Source: Chiridota heheva (taxonomy: Eukaryota > Echinodermata > Holothuroidea > Apodida > Chiridotidae). From it: a stretch of DNA of 64,000 bases. The notes beneath the pieces are model-generated. The model was not told the origin of the DNA and did no database searches. It worked only from the letters and a program-made list of their open reading frames with translations. The stretch spans positions 749,001 to 813,000 of the forward strand of contig JAIGNY010000895.1 of the NCBI GenBank assembly GCA_020152595.1. The letters are read 5' to 3'. Positions 46,871 through 59,006 of the stretch are shown here, piece by piece; positions within the stretch are counted from its first letter, which is position 1, and each line of letters opens with the position of its first letter. The translations under genes were made by a program, and so were the position numbers.

Positions 46871-49800
46871 AACCAAAACCTTGACGCACTTAGCACATTT
46901 GACTTTGAATGTCACGGTGCCGTTAAACATCAACAAACCAAACCAGAACCTTGACACACTCAGCACATTTGACTCTGACTGTTGCGGTGCCGTTAAACAT
47001 CAGCAAACCAAACCAAAACCTTGACGCGTTAGGCACATTTGACTCTTGACTGTCACGGTGCCGTTAAACATCAACAAACCAAACCAAAACCTTGACGCTC
47101 TTAGCACATTTGACTCTTGACTGTCGCAGTGCTGTTAAACATCAGCAAACCAAACCAAAACCTTGACGCACTCAGCACATTTGACTCTGACTGTCACGGT
47201 GCCGTTAAACATCAACCAACCAAACCAAAACCTTGACGCACTCAGCACATTTGACTCTGACTGTCGCGGTGCCGTTAAACATCAACAAACCAAACCAAAA
47301 CCTTGACACACTTAGCACATTTGACTCTGACTGTTGCGGTGCCGTTAAACATCAACCAACCAAACCAAAACCTTGACGCACTCAGCACATTTGACTCTGA
47401 CTGTCACGGTGCCGTTAAACATCAGCAAACCAAACCAAAACCTTGACGCACTCAGCACATTTGACTCTGACTGTCGCGGTGCCGTTAAACATCAACAAAC
47501 CAAACCAGAACCTTGACACACTCAGCACATTTGACTCTGACTGTTGCAGTGCCGTTAAACATCAGCAAACCAAACCAAAACCTTGACACACTCAGCACAT
47601 TTGACTCTGACTGTTGCGGTGCCGTTAAACATCAGCAAACCAAACCAAAACCTTGACGCACTGAGCACATTTGACTCTGACTGTTGCGGTGCCGTTAAAC
47701 ATCAACCAACCAAACCAAAACCTTGACGACTTTTCGGCACATTTGACTCTGACTGTCACGGTGCGTTAAACATCAACAAACCAAACCAAAACCTTGACAC
47801 ACTCAGCACATTTGACTCTGACTGTCAGCGGTGCCGTTAAACATCAGCAAACCAAACCAAAACCTTGACCCACTTGGCACATATGACTCTGATTGTCGTG
47901 GTGCCGTTGAACATCAACAGACCAAACCAAAATCTTGACGAACCCGGCACATTTGACTCTTGACTGTTGCGATGCCGTTAAACATTAACAGACCAAACCA
48001 AAACCTTGACGCACTTGGCACATTTGACTCTGACTGTCGCAGTGCTGTTAAACATCAACAAACCAAACCGGAACCTGACGCACTCAGCACATTTGACTCT
48101 AATTGTCACGGTGCCGTTAAACATCAACAAACCAAACCAGAACCTTGACGCACTTGGCACATTTGACTCTGATTGTCATGGTGCCGTTAAACATCAACAA
48201 ACCAAACCAAAACCTTGATGCATTTGGCACATTTGACTCTAATTGTCACGGTGCTGTTAAACATCAGCAAACCAATCCAAAACCTTGACGCACTCGGCAC
48301 ATTGGACTCTGATTGTCACGATGCCGTTAAACATCAACCAACCAAACCAGAACCTTGACGCACTTAGCACATTTGACTCTGACTGTCACGGTGCCGTTAA
48401 ACATCAGCAAACCAAACCAAAACCTTGACGCACTCGGCACATTTGACTCTAATTGTCACAGTGCCGTTAAACATCAACAAACCAAACCGGAACCTGACGC
48501 ACTCAGCACATTTGACTCTTGACTGTTGCGATGCCGTTAAACATTAACAGACCAAACCAAAACCTTGACGCACTTGGCACATTTGACTCTGACTGTCGCA
48601 GTGCCGTTAAACATCAACCAACCAAACCAGAACCTTGACGCACTTAGCACATTTGACTCTGACTGTCACGGTGCCGTTAAACATCAACAAACCAAACCAA
48701 AACCTTGACGCACTCGGCACATTTGATTCTGATTGTCACAGTGCCTTTAAACATCAGCAAACCAAAACCTTGACGCACTCGGCACATTTGACTCTGATTG
48801 TCACGGTGCCGTTAAACATCAACAAACCAAACCAAAACCTTGACACACTCAGCACATTTGACTCTGACTGTTGCGGTGCCGTTAAACATCAACAAACCAA
48901 ACCAAAACCTTGACACACTCAGCACATTTGACTCTGACTGTCACGGTGCCGTTAAACATCAAGCAACCAAACCAAAACCTTGACGCACTCAGCACATTTG
49001 ACTCTGACTGTCACGGTGCCGTTAAACATCAGCAAACCAAACCAGAACCTTGACACACTCAGCACATTTGACTCTGACTGTTGCGGTGCCGTTAAACATC
49101 AGCAAACCAAACCAAAACCTTGACGCGTTAGGCACATTTGACTCTGACTGTCACGGTGCTGTTAAACATCAGCAAACCAAACCAAAACCTTGACGCACTC
49201 AGCACATTTGACTCTGACTGTCGCGGTGCCGTTAAACATCAACAAACCAAACCAGAACCTTGACACACTCAGCACATTTGACTCTGACTGTTGCGGTGCC
49301 GTTAAACATCAACAAACCAAACCAAAACCTTGACACACTCAGCACATTTGACTCTGACTGTTGCGGTGCCGTTAAACATCAACAAACCAAACCAAAACCT
49401 TGACGCACTCAGCACATTTGACTCTGACTGTCACGGTGCCGTTAAACATCAAGCAAACCAAACCAAAACCTTGACGCACTCAGCACATTTGACTCTGACT
49501 GTCGCAGTGCCGTTAAACATCAACCAACCAAACCAGAACCTTGACGCACTTAGCACATTTGACTCTGACTGTCACGGTGCCGTTAAACATCAACAAACCA
49601 AACCAAAACCTTGACGCACTCGGCACATTTGATTCTGATTGTCACAGTGCCTTTAAACATCAGCAAACCAAACCAAAACCTTGACGCACTCGGCACATTT
49701 GACTCTGATTGTCACAGTGCCGTTAAACATCAACAAACCAAACCAAAACCTTGACGCACTCGGCACATTGGACTCTAATTGTCACGGTGCCGTTAAACAT

Positions 49801-52800
49801 AGACAAACCAAACCAAAACCTTGACGCACTCACCACATTTGACTCTGATTGTCATGGTGCCGTTAAACATCAACCAACCAAACCAAAACCTTGACGCACT
49901 TAGCACATTTGACTCTGACTGTCACGGTGCCGTTAAACATCAACAAACCAAACCAAAACCTTGACGCACTCGGCACATTTGACTCTGACTGTCGTGGTGC
50001 CTTTAAACATCAGCAAACCAAACCAAAACCTTGACCCACTTGGCACATATGACTCTGATTGTCGTGGTGCCGTTGAACATCAACAGACCAAACCAAAATC
50101 TTGACGAACCCGGCACATTTGACTCTTGACTGTTGCGATGCCGTTAAACATTAACATACCAAACCAAAACCTTGACGCACTTGGCACATTTGACTCTGAC
50201 TGTCGCAGTGCTGTTAAACATCAACAAACCAAACCGGAACCTGACGCACTCAGCACATTTGACTCTAATTGTCACGGTGCCGTTAAACATCAACAAACCA
50301 AACCAGAACCTTGACCCACTTGGCACATTTGACTCTGATTGTCATGGTGCCGTTAAACATCAACAAACCAAACCAAAACCTTGATGCATTTGGCACATTT
50401 GACTCTGACTGTCACGGTGCCGTTAAATATTAACAAACCAATCCAAAACCTTGACCCACTCAGCACATTTGACTCTAATTGTCACAGTGCCGTTAAACAT
50501 CAACAAACCAAACCAGAACCTTGATGCACTCGGCACATTTGACTCTGACTGTCACGGTGCCGTTAAACATCAACAAACCAAACCAAAACCTTGACGCACT
50601 CGGCACATTGGACTCTGATTGTCACGGTGCCGTTAAACATCAACAAACCAAACCAAAACCTTGACGCACTCGGCACATTTGACTCTGATTGTCACGGTGC
50701 TGTTAAACATCAACAAACCAAACCAAAACCTTGACGCACTCAGCACATTTGACTCTGACTGTCACGGTGCGTTAAACATCAACAAACCAAACCAAAACCT
50801 TGACGCACTCAGCACATTTGACTCTGACTGTTGCGGTGCCGTTAAACATCAACAAACCAAACCAAAACCTTGACACACTCAGCACATTTGACTCTGACTG
50901 TCGCGGTGCCGTTAAACATCAACAACCAAACCAGAACCTTGATGCACTCAGCACATTTGACTCTGACTGTCACGGTGCTGTTAAACATCAACAAACCAAA
51001 TTAGAACCTTGCACTCAGCACATTTGACTCTGACTGTCACGGTGCCGTTAAACATCAACAAACCAAACCAAAACCTTGACGCACTCGGCACATTTGACTC
51101 TGACTGTCACGGTGCTCTTAAACATCAACAAACCAAACCAAAACCTTGACGCACTCAGCACATTTGACTCTGACTGTCACGGTGCTGTTAAACATCAGCA
51201 AACCAAACCAAAACCTTGACGCACTCAGCACATTTGACTCTGACTGTCGCAGTGCCGTTAAACATCAACCAACCAAACCAGAACCTTGACGCACTTAGCA
51301 CATTTGACTCTGACTGTCACGGTGCCGTTAAACATCAGCAAACCAAACCAAAACCTTGACGCACTCGGCACATTTGACTCTGACTGTCACGGTGCCGTTA
51401 AACATCAACAAACCAAACCAAAACCTGACACACTCAGCACATTTGACTCTTGACTGTTGCGATGCCGTTAAACATTAACAGACCAAACCAAAACCTTGAC
51501 GCACTCGGCACATTTGACTCTGATTGTCACGGTGCCGTTAAACATCAACAAACCAAACCAGAACCTTGATGCACTCGGCACATTTGACTCTGACTGTCAC
51601 GGTGCTGTTAAACATCAACAAACCAAACCAAAACCTTGACGCACTCAGCACATTTGACTCTGACTGTCACGATGCTGTTAAACATCAACAAACCAAACCA
51701 AAACCTTGACGCACTCAGCACATTTGACTCTGACTGTCGCTGTGCCGTTAAACATCAACAAACCAAACCAGAACCTTGACGCACTCAGCACATTTGACTC
51801 TGACTGTCGCGGTGCCGTTAAACATCAACAAACCAAACCAGAACCTTGATGTTCGGCACATTTGACTCTGACTGTCACAGTGCTGTTAAACATCAACAAA
51901 CCAATCCAAAACCTTGACGCACTCAGCACATTTGACTCTGACTGTCACGATGCTGTTAAACATCAACAAACCAAACCAAAACCTTGATGCACTCGGCACA
52001 TTTGACTCTGACTGTCACGGTGCCGTTTAACATCAACAAACCAAACCAGAACCTTGACGCACTCGGCACATTTGACTCTGATTGTCGCGGTGCCGTTAAA
52101 CATCAACAAACCAAACCAGAACCTTGATGCACTCTTCACATTTGACTCTGACTGTCACAGTGCTGTTAAACATCAACAAACCAATCCAAAACCTTGACGC
52201 ACTCAGCACATTTGACTCTGACTGTCACGATGCTGTTAAACATCAACAAACCAAACCAAAACCTTGACGCACTCAGCACATTTGACTCTGACTGTCGCTG
52301 TGCCGTTAAACATCAACAAACCAAACCAAAACCTTGACGCACTCAGCACATTTGACTCTGACTGTCACGGTGCCGTTAAACATCAACAAACCAAACCAAA
52401 ACCTTGACGCACTCAGCACATTTGACTCTGACTGTCGCGGTGCCGTTAAACATCAACAAACCAAACCAGAACCTTGACGCACTCAGCACATTTGACTCTG
52501 ACTGTCGCGGTGCCGTTAAACATCAACAAACCAAACCAGAACCTTGATGCACACCAGCACATTTGACTCTGACTGTCACGGTGCCGTTAAACATCAACAA
52601 ACCAAACCAAAACCTTGACACACTCAGCACATTTGACTCTGACTGTCGCGGTGCCGTTAAACATCAACAAACCAAACCAAAACCTTGACGCACTCAGCAC
52701 ATTTGACTCTGACTGTCACGGTGCCGTTAAACATCAACAAACCAAACCAGAACCTTGACGCACTCGGCACATTTGACTCTGATTGTCACGGTGCCGTTAA

Positions 52801-54540
52801 ACATCAACAAACCAAACCAGAACCTTGATGCACTCTTCACATTTGACTCTGACTGTCACAGTGCTGTTAAACATCAACAAACCAATCCAAAACCTTGACG
52901 CACTCAGCACATTTGACTCTGACTGTCACGGTGCCGTTAAACATCAACAAACCAAACCAAAACCTTGATGCACTCGGCACATTTGACTCTGACTGTCACG
53001 GTGCCGTTTAACATCAACAAACCAAACCAGAACCTTGACGCACTCAGCACATTTGACTCTGACTGTCGCGGTGCCGTTAAACATCAACAAACCAAACCAG
53101 AACCTTGATGCACTCTTCACATTTGACTCTGACTGTCACGGTGCTGTTAAACATCAACAAACCAATCCAAAACCTTGACGCACTCAGCACATTTGACTCT
53201 GACTGTCACGATGCTGTTAAACATCAACAAACCAAACCAAAACCTTGACGCACTCAGCACATTTGACTCTGACTGTCGCTGTGCCGTTAAACATCAACAA
53301 ACCAAACCAGAACCTTGACGCACTCAGCACATTTGACTCTGACTGTCGCGGTGCCGTTAAACATCAACAAACCAAACCAGAACCTTGATGCACTCGGCAC
53401 ATTTGACTCTGACTGTCACGGTGCTGTTAAACATCAACAAACCAAATTAGAACCTTGACGCACTTGGCACATTTGACTCTGACTGTCACGGTGCAGTTAA
53501 ACATCAACAAACCAAACCAAAACCTTGACGCACTCGGCACATTTGACTCTGACTGTCACGGTGCTGTTAAACATCAGCAAACCAAACCAAAACCTTGACG
53601 CACTCAGCACATTTGACTCTGACTGTCACGGTGCTGTTAAACATCAGCAAACCAATCCAAAACCTTGACGCACTCGGCACATTGGACTCTGATTGTCACG
53701 ATGCCGTTAAACATCAACCAACCAAACCAGAACCTTGACGCACTTAGCACATTTGACTCTGACTGTCACGGTGCCGTTAAACATCAGCAAACCAAACCAA
53801 AACCTTGACGCACTCGGCACATTTGACTCTAATTGTCACAGTGCCGTTAAACATCAACAAACCAAACCGGAACCTGACGCACTCAGCACATTTGACTCTT
53901 GACTGTTGCGATGCCGTTAAACATTAACAGACCAAACCAAAACCTTGACGCACTCAGCACATTTGACTCTGACTGTCGCGGTGCCGTTAAACATCAACCA
54001 ACCAAACCAAACCTTGCGCACTCCAGCACATTTGACTCTGACTGTCACGGTGCCGTTAAACATCAACAAACCAAACCAAAACCTTGACCATTTCAGCACA
54101 TTTGACTCTGATTGTCACAGTGCCGTTAAACATCAACAAACCTTGACACACTCAGCACATTTGACTCTGACTGTTGCGGTGCCGTTAAACATCAACAAAC
54201 CAAAACCCTGACGCACTCAGCACATTTGACTCTGACTGTCGCGGTGCCGTTAAATATCAACAAACCAAACCAAAACCTTGACACACTCAGCACATTTGAC
54301 TCTGACTGTAGCGGTGCCGTTAAACATCAGCAAACCAAACCAAAACCTTGACGCACTCAGCACATTTGACTCTGACTGTCACGGTGCCGTTAAACATCAA
54401 CAAACCAAACCAAAACCTTGACACACTCAGCACATTTGACTCTGACTGTTGCGGTGCCGTTAAACATCAGCAAACCAAACCAAAACCTTGACGCACTGAG
54501 CACATTTGACTCTGACTGTTGCGGTGCCGTTAAACATCAG
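46871..54540. repeat. 70-bp intronic satellite, main block (~110 units)
   Basis: The monomer is ACGCACTCAGCACATTTGAC, TCTGACTGTCACGGTGCCGT, TAAACATCAACAAACCAAAC, CAAAACCTTG (70 bp). For example, ACTCAGCACA recurs at 52201 and 52271. Variation is mostly at CpG positions. Blocks of adjacent monomers are duplicated within the array at about 2,166, 5,380, 701 and 280 bp spacing. The core matches the 3' tail of the local LINE family. It lies wholly within the SAP130 intron between exons D and E. Confidence 0.97.
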
Positions 54541-55091
54541 CTTCCAAATTGATAACAAACTCCATGTTATCCAGCCCACAATCCCGATCAAATCCACCAT
54601 CAACAACCTTCTCGATCGACAACGTTCATATTACCGTCTTAGAATTGGTCACACCCACCTCACTCACTCCCACCTCCTTATTGGTTCCCCCCAACCCCTC
54701 TGTAACAATTGCCACTGCATCCTTACAATCCAACACGTTCTCCTTGCTTGCCCCCTGTACAACCTTCCCAGAGCTTCTCTCGCTCCCCACAACTCAATTG
54801 CTGAGTTCTTCCAAAAAAATCCTCCAGATAAAATAGTCTCCTTCCTTCAGCATGCATCCCTCTACAACCATATTTAATCCTCCTCTTCCACCCCCTCTCT
54901 ACTCTGTTTTTAGTTTTACCCATGCACCTCCTCTTTCGATCACAGCTTTCTGGCTTTTGTTCTTGAATTTCTCTCATTCTTCCCCTGGTCTCTCTCCTTA
55001 CTACCTCTAAAATGATCTGACCTCTCAGGCACAATTTGACCTTCGTTGTCGTGGTGCCGTTAAGACCTCATCAAACAAACAAACAAACAAA
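54541..55091 (+). mobile_element. LINE copy 4 embedded in the satellite
   Basis: The upstream satellite unit stops at TTAAACATCAG. The next bases, CTTCCAAATTGATAACAAAC, continue through YYRLRIGHTHLTHSHLLIG and IAEFFQKNPPDKIVSFLQ to LYNHI plus stop, a C-rich 3' UTR and the tail GGCACAATTTGACCTTCG, TGGTGCCGTTAAGACCTC, ATC(AAAC)n. The AAAC run passes directly into ATCAGCAAACCAAACC of the next satellite unit. It is the longest plus-strand copy of the family here, frameshifted near its 5' end. Confidence 0.88.
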
Positions 55092-55659
55092 CATCAGCAA
55101 ACCAAACCAAAACCTTGACGCACTCGGCACATTTGACTCTGACTGTCACAGTGCCGTTAAACATCAGCAAACCAAACCAAAACCTTGACACACTCAGCAC
55201 ATTTGACTCTGACTGTAGCGGTGCCGTTAAACATCAGCAAACCAAACCAAAACCTTGACGCACTCAGCACATTTGACTCTGACTGTCACGGTGCCGTTAA
55301 ACATCAACAAACCAAACCAAAACCTTGACACACTCAGCACATTTGACTCTGACTGTTGCGGTGCCGTTAAACATCAACAAACCTTGACACACTCAGCACA
55401 TTTGACTCTGACTGTTGCGGTGCCGTTAAACATCAACAAACCAAAACCCTGACGCACTCAGCACATTTGACTCTGACTGTCGCGGTGCCGTTAAATATCA
55501 CAAACCAATCCAAAACCTTGACGCACTCGGCACATTTGACTCTGATTGTCATGGTGCCGTTAAACATCAACAAACCAAACCAAAACCTTGACGCACTCAG
55601 CACATTTGACTCTGACTGTCACGGTGCCGTTAAACATCCACAAACCAAACCAAATTCTT
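55092..55659. repeat. 70-bp satellite, second block (~8 units)
   Basis: The same monomers resume after the LINE. The order of variant units at 55190-55500 repeats that at 54285-54260, including a short unit ending ATCAACAAACCTTGACACAC, so this block shares recent ancestry with the end of the main block. Confidence 0.93.
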
Positions 55660-55669
55660 GAAACCTTAA

Positions 55670-56360
55670 AGAAATATTCCCATGGGTTTTTGTAAACATT
55701 TATTTGAAAGGGCATACATTTAGAGCGAATTTAGTACAAAAATCAGGTTGATATTATATTCTGTTCAGGAAATATGCATTTTTAAAGGAATATTCCCATG
55801 GTTTTTTGTCAAATTCTTTTTGAAACAGCATACTTTTAGAGCCAATTTGGTACAAAAATCAGGTTGATATCATATTCTGTTTAGGAAATATGGATTTTAA
55901 AGATTTCCCAATTGCATTTTAAAGTTTTTGTACAGTATGATGAATTTGTATTTGATGATGTCATAGAGCCTGTTCTATTGCAAATGTTTATGTATTTCTT
56001 TGAACATTAATTGGTTGTTGCTGTATGATTAGAAACAATTTTCCAAAAGTAATTGAAGTAGGGTATATTTGGCAATGTATATAAATATCAAACTTTCATC
56101 AATTTATTTTTCTAGCAGGTTTTACTAATAAAGTTTTACTAATCAAAAAGATGATAGATTTTAATGAAATACATAAACTTTGTGGGAGAATGTGTTGCTG
56201 TGATGTCATACAGCCTTTTACTATTCGATTATTTTTGTAGACCTTAAAATTTGAATATCACCTGGTAGGAATAACATATCAACATGATTTTTGGACTAAA
56301 TTGTTTCTAAAATTGTTCTCTTTCTTATGAAAGGTTACAAAAAAACATAGGAATATTCCT
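55670..56360. mobile_element. 691-bp TTAA MITE
   Basis: TTAA at 55666-55669 and 56361-56364. Left AGAAATATTCCCATGG, right ATAGGAATATTCCT. The left terminal segment is duplicated internally at about 55783 (TTTAAAGGAATATTCCCATG). It adjoins the end of the satellite. The related relic is at 10146. Confidence 0.85.
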
Positions 56361-56364
56361 TTAA

Positions 56365-56621
56365 ATAACAGTCTGAATTTTGAAAATAGCATGTGTAGTT
56401 TTTAAGTTGTGAGTAATCAGAGTTTGAAAATATTTGATATATCAAAAAAAAGTGATTTATGAACAAGAAAAAATGATATATTGCATGTGATATATTTGAT
56501 AATTATTGTGTGATATTAAGCTATCAATCTTTAGGAGGCTGCAGAGACAAATAGTCAAATCATTTGATTTGATGTAAGCTTTACAATCTTATTAACTCAA
56601 AATATTTCTTATGTTCTCTAG
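56365..56621. other. Intron 3' end before exon E
   Basis: AT-rich, ending TTCTTATGTTCTCTAG (56606-56621), a strong acceptor. Confidence 0.6.
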
Positions 56622-57507
56622 AAATATGTCAACATTGTCAAGCCACCCCATGGCCAATGCATCACTCACGTACCAACCAGTTCAGGGCATTAATATCAGC
56701 AACGTGCCTGTGTCATCGCATCCAATGGGATCATTACATGCAACTGATGCCCCCCACCCCAGTAGGACCCCTCATATGCAGCAGCAGGTGCTCTCCCAGA
56801 AAGTCGATGGGACACATGGGACAATTTGTCAACCCCATCTTCAGCAAGTGCAGGGGCAGTTGAAACAAGAGGGCAGCAATGTGCAACCGACGAAGGTGGA
56901 GTTACGAATGGTCATCAGATCGGAAAACACTGCTGATGGAAAACGTGAGTCAGCAAATTTAGAACAGAGGCTAATTACTTCGGACAACAAATCAGGTGAT
57001 GTGAGGATTGACATCCGACCTGAGGTCAAAGGTGGGCTCAATACCACAGACATTAAAACTAGTGCTCTGTTGCATGTTGTACCGCTAAAGGTAGCAAGAG
57101 CATATTATTGGATCATAAAAAAGGTGAACACCATGATAACAAAAAAATCATCACCAAGCATTTGGATTCGAAAGAACATAATTTAAAGCCAGATATCAAA
57201 CGTGTGGAAATTGTGAAAGAGAGCAAGGGAGATTTGAGGGGGGTGTATCGACCGGAGATGAAGATGCCTCTTAAAGGGGAGATGAAGCACGAACCCACGC
57301 CGACGGGATACCGTCAAGACCCTCAACACCCGCAGTGGAATCCCTCGTACACCACAGTCACTACAAGACATTCCGTCATGACGCCAAATCCGACCATTCA
57401 AAGGCAGAGAATTAGCATGGTCCATTCCAAACCGCACGTTTTGACGCATAGTGTTACGAGTGCTGTTACAACGGTAACGGGTCACACCCCTACTGTTGTT
57501 GCTGGGG
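56622..57507 (+). CDS. SAP130: SAP130-like protein, exon E (large; apparent 1-bp frame break)
   Basis: The acceptor phase fits exon D (completing an Arg codon, then NMSTLSSHPMANASLTYQPV). The first ~155 codons are open through HVVPLK at about 57090. There the frame switches: the following LLDHKKGEHHDNKKIITKH...DPQHPQWNPSYTTVTTRHSV, ending TGHTPTVVAG plus one base, lies one base out of register. The donor GGGG|GTAAGT follows. No intron fits between the two parts, and both have the same basic, Gln/Ser/Thr-rich style. One extra G in the AAAGG run at about 57088-57092 would restore a single frame and give exit phase 1, which the next exon requires. A sequence error or a real frameshift allele are both possible. 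Confidence 0.72.
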
Positions 57508-57906
57508 GTAAGTTTAAACCAATTAGATTAATTGATATGGTTATCAACAACTGTATTGGCTTTGGCTTTTATTTTCATACAAAATCAGTAAGTGTAGGAG
57601 GGTTGGTCTAAGGGGGTAATCTATTAAGTGCCAATCAGGACAAAAATGGAATATCTTATTACATGATCCTAACTCATTCTTCTTCAAGTTCCATAATCTT
57701 AACTCGTTATGTGACTGTGCAAAGGTGTTGGCAAAGGTGTAGGAAGCAGAAAAATGTGAAAACTGTCCGAGTGGGTTTTACATTCCTGGTAAATGATTGT
57801 CACATGATGACTTATGATTTTCTAAATTGTTCAAAAAATGTATGAACAATCGCTTAAGATTTCTTACTCATTTTTCATACATTATTGTGAAAACCGTTGT
57901 AGATAT
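57508..57906. other. Intron sequence before the hAT insertion
   Basis: Unique non-coding sequence ending in the target site GTAGATAT. Confidence 0.6.
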
Positions 57907-58998
57907 TAGGGATGTACCGGATATCCGGTCCGGCCGGATTATCCGGCCGATTTGGGGAAAAATCCGGTTCCGGTTCGCCGATTTTTTTTCCAAACCGGCC
58001 GAACCGGATTTTTGGCAATTTTAACAATTAAAGATTTACATTATGAGACTGTGGTACATTACAACTATATGAAATATAAAACAAACATGAATATCTGGAT
58101 TTTTCTCGGTATAGATAATGTATTTTCTTCTTGAAAACACTGAACAAATTGGCTTATGTTACGTGTATGATCATTTAAAACGATATAAAGACATGTAGCT
58201 GTTTGAAATCAATAGAAATTTTGAAACAGATTGGGCTGTAACAGATAATGAATAAAACCACACCAGTTGTTAACAATTTTACAGTTAGAGACATTAATGA
58301 AATTTGTAGATAAAAGTACATGTACATGTAGGTTGACTGAATTTGTTTTCCACAATTTTTCATTGCTTAGATTCTCCTGCTATTGAAAAAGAGAAAATGT
58401 TTTTCCCCACTTATCTAAGCGAACTGTTTTACAAGTAATTCAGAGTACCAAGGTGTTTTAATGAAATAACACAAAAATAATTCAGAGAATAATTACTTTC
58501 CAAATGTAAAACATGAAAGAATTCATATCCATTTCTATTACCTTGTTACTGTCCTTAATTATTTTAGTTTAGTTTTTACACAATTTGCACATACATGCAC
58601 TTCAAATACATGTTAGGTTAGATAAATGACCCTTTCTCCCTCCATAGTGTCATTTGACTTTTTGACTTCCTCAGTAAGAACACATGTATGACAGTCTCAA
58701 GTTTTATAATATTAAAGATGTTAGGATTAATCCAGAACTTTCACTAATTTTGATTTGATTTCATCACAATATGCCCAATAATTATTATTTTCCAAAAAAT
58801 TTGGGTTGCTAGCCATTAGTAGCCAACTTGACAATCCCCTGCCCCCACCCCTTTCCCTTTGTTTCTTAAGATTATGAGAATTGTTGTAAGCAATGAAAAA
58901 TCCGGTTCCGGCCGGATTTTATCCGGCCGGATTTCAACCTGGATCCGGCAAAATCCGGTTCCGGCCGGATCCAAAAATTTGGATCCGGTACATCCCTA
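57907..58998. mobile_element. 1,092-bp hAT-type non-autonomous element (CCGG-rich ends)
   Basis: A perfect 8-bp target duplication GTAGATAT (57899-57906 and 58999-59006) flanks termini TAGGGATGTACCGGAT and ATCCGGTACATCCCTA. Subterminal regions carry many CCGGCCGGAT/ATCCGG motifs in both orientations, typical of transposase-binding repeats. The interior is AT-rich and has no transposase. Confidence 0.95.
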
Positions 58999-59006
58999 GT
59001 AGATAT

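Noticed and set aside
46871..55659. CRISPR-like array
   Set aside because: Units are contiguous with no unique spacers, the setting is a eukaryotic intron and no cas-like genes exist. It is a satellite.
56657..56863. Alternative frame inside SAP130 exon E
   Set aside because: Out-of-frame shadow; the frame used is the one fixed by the exon D phase.
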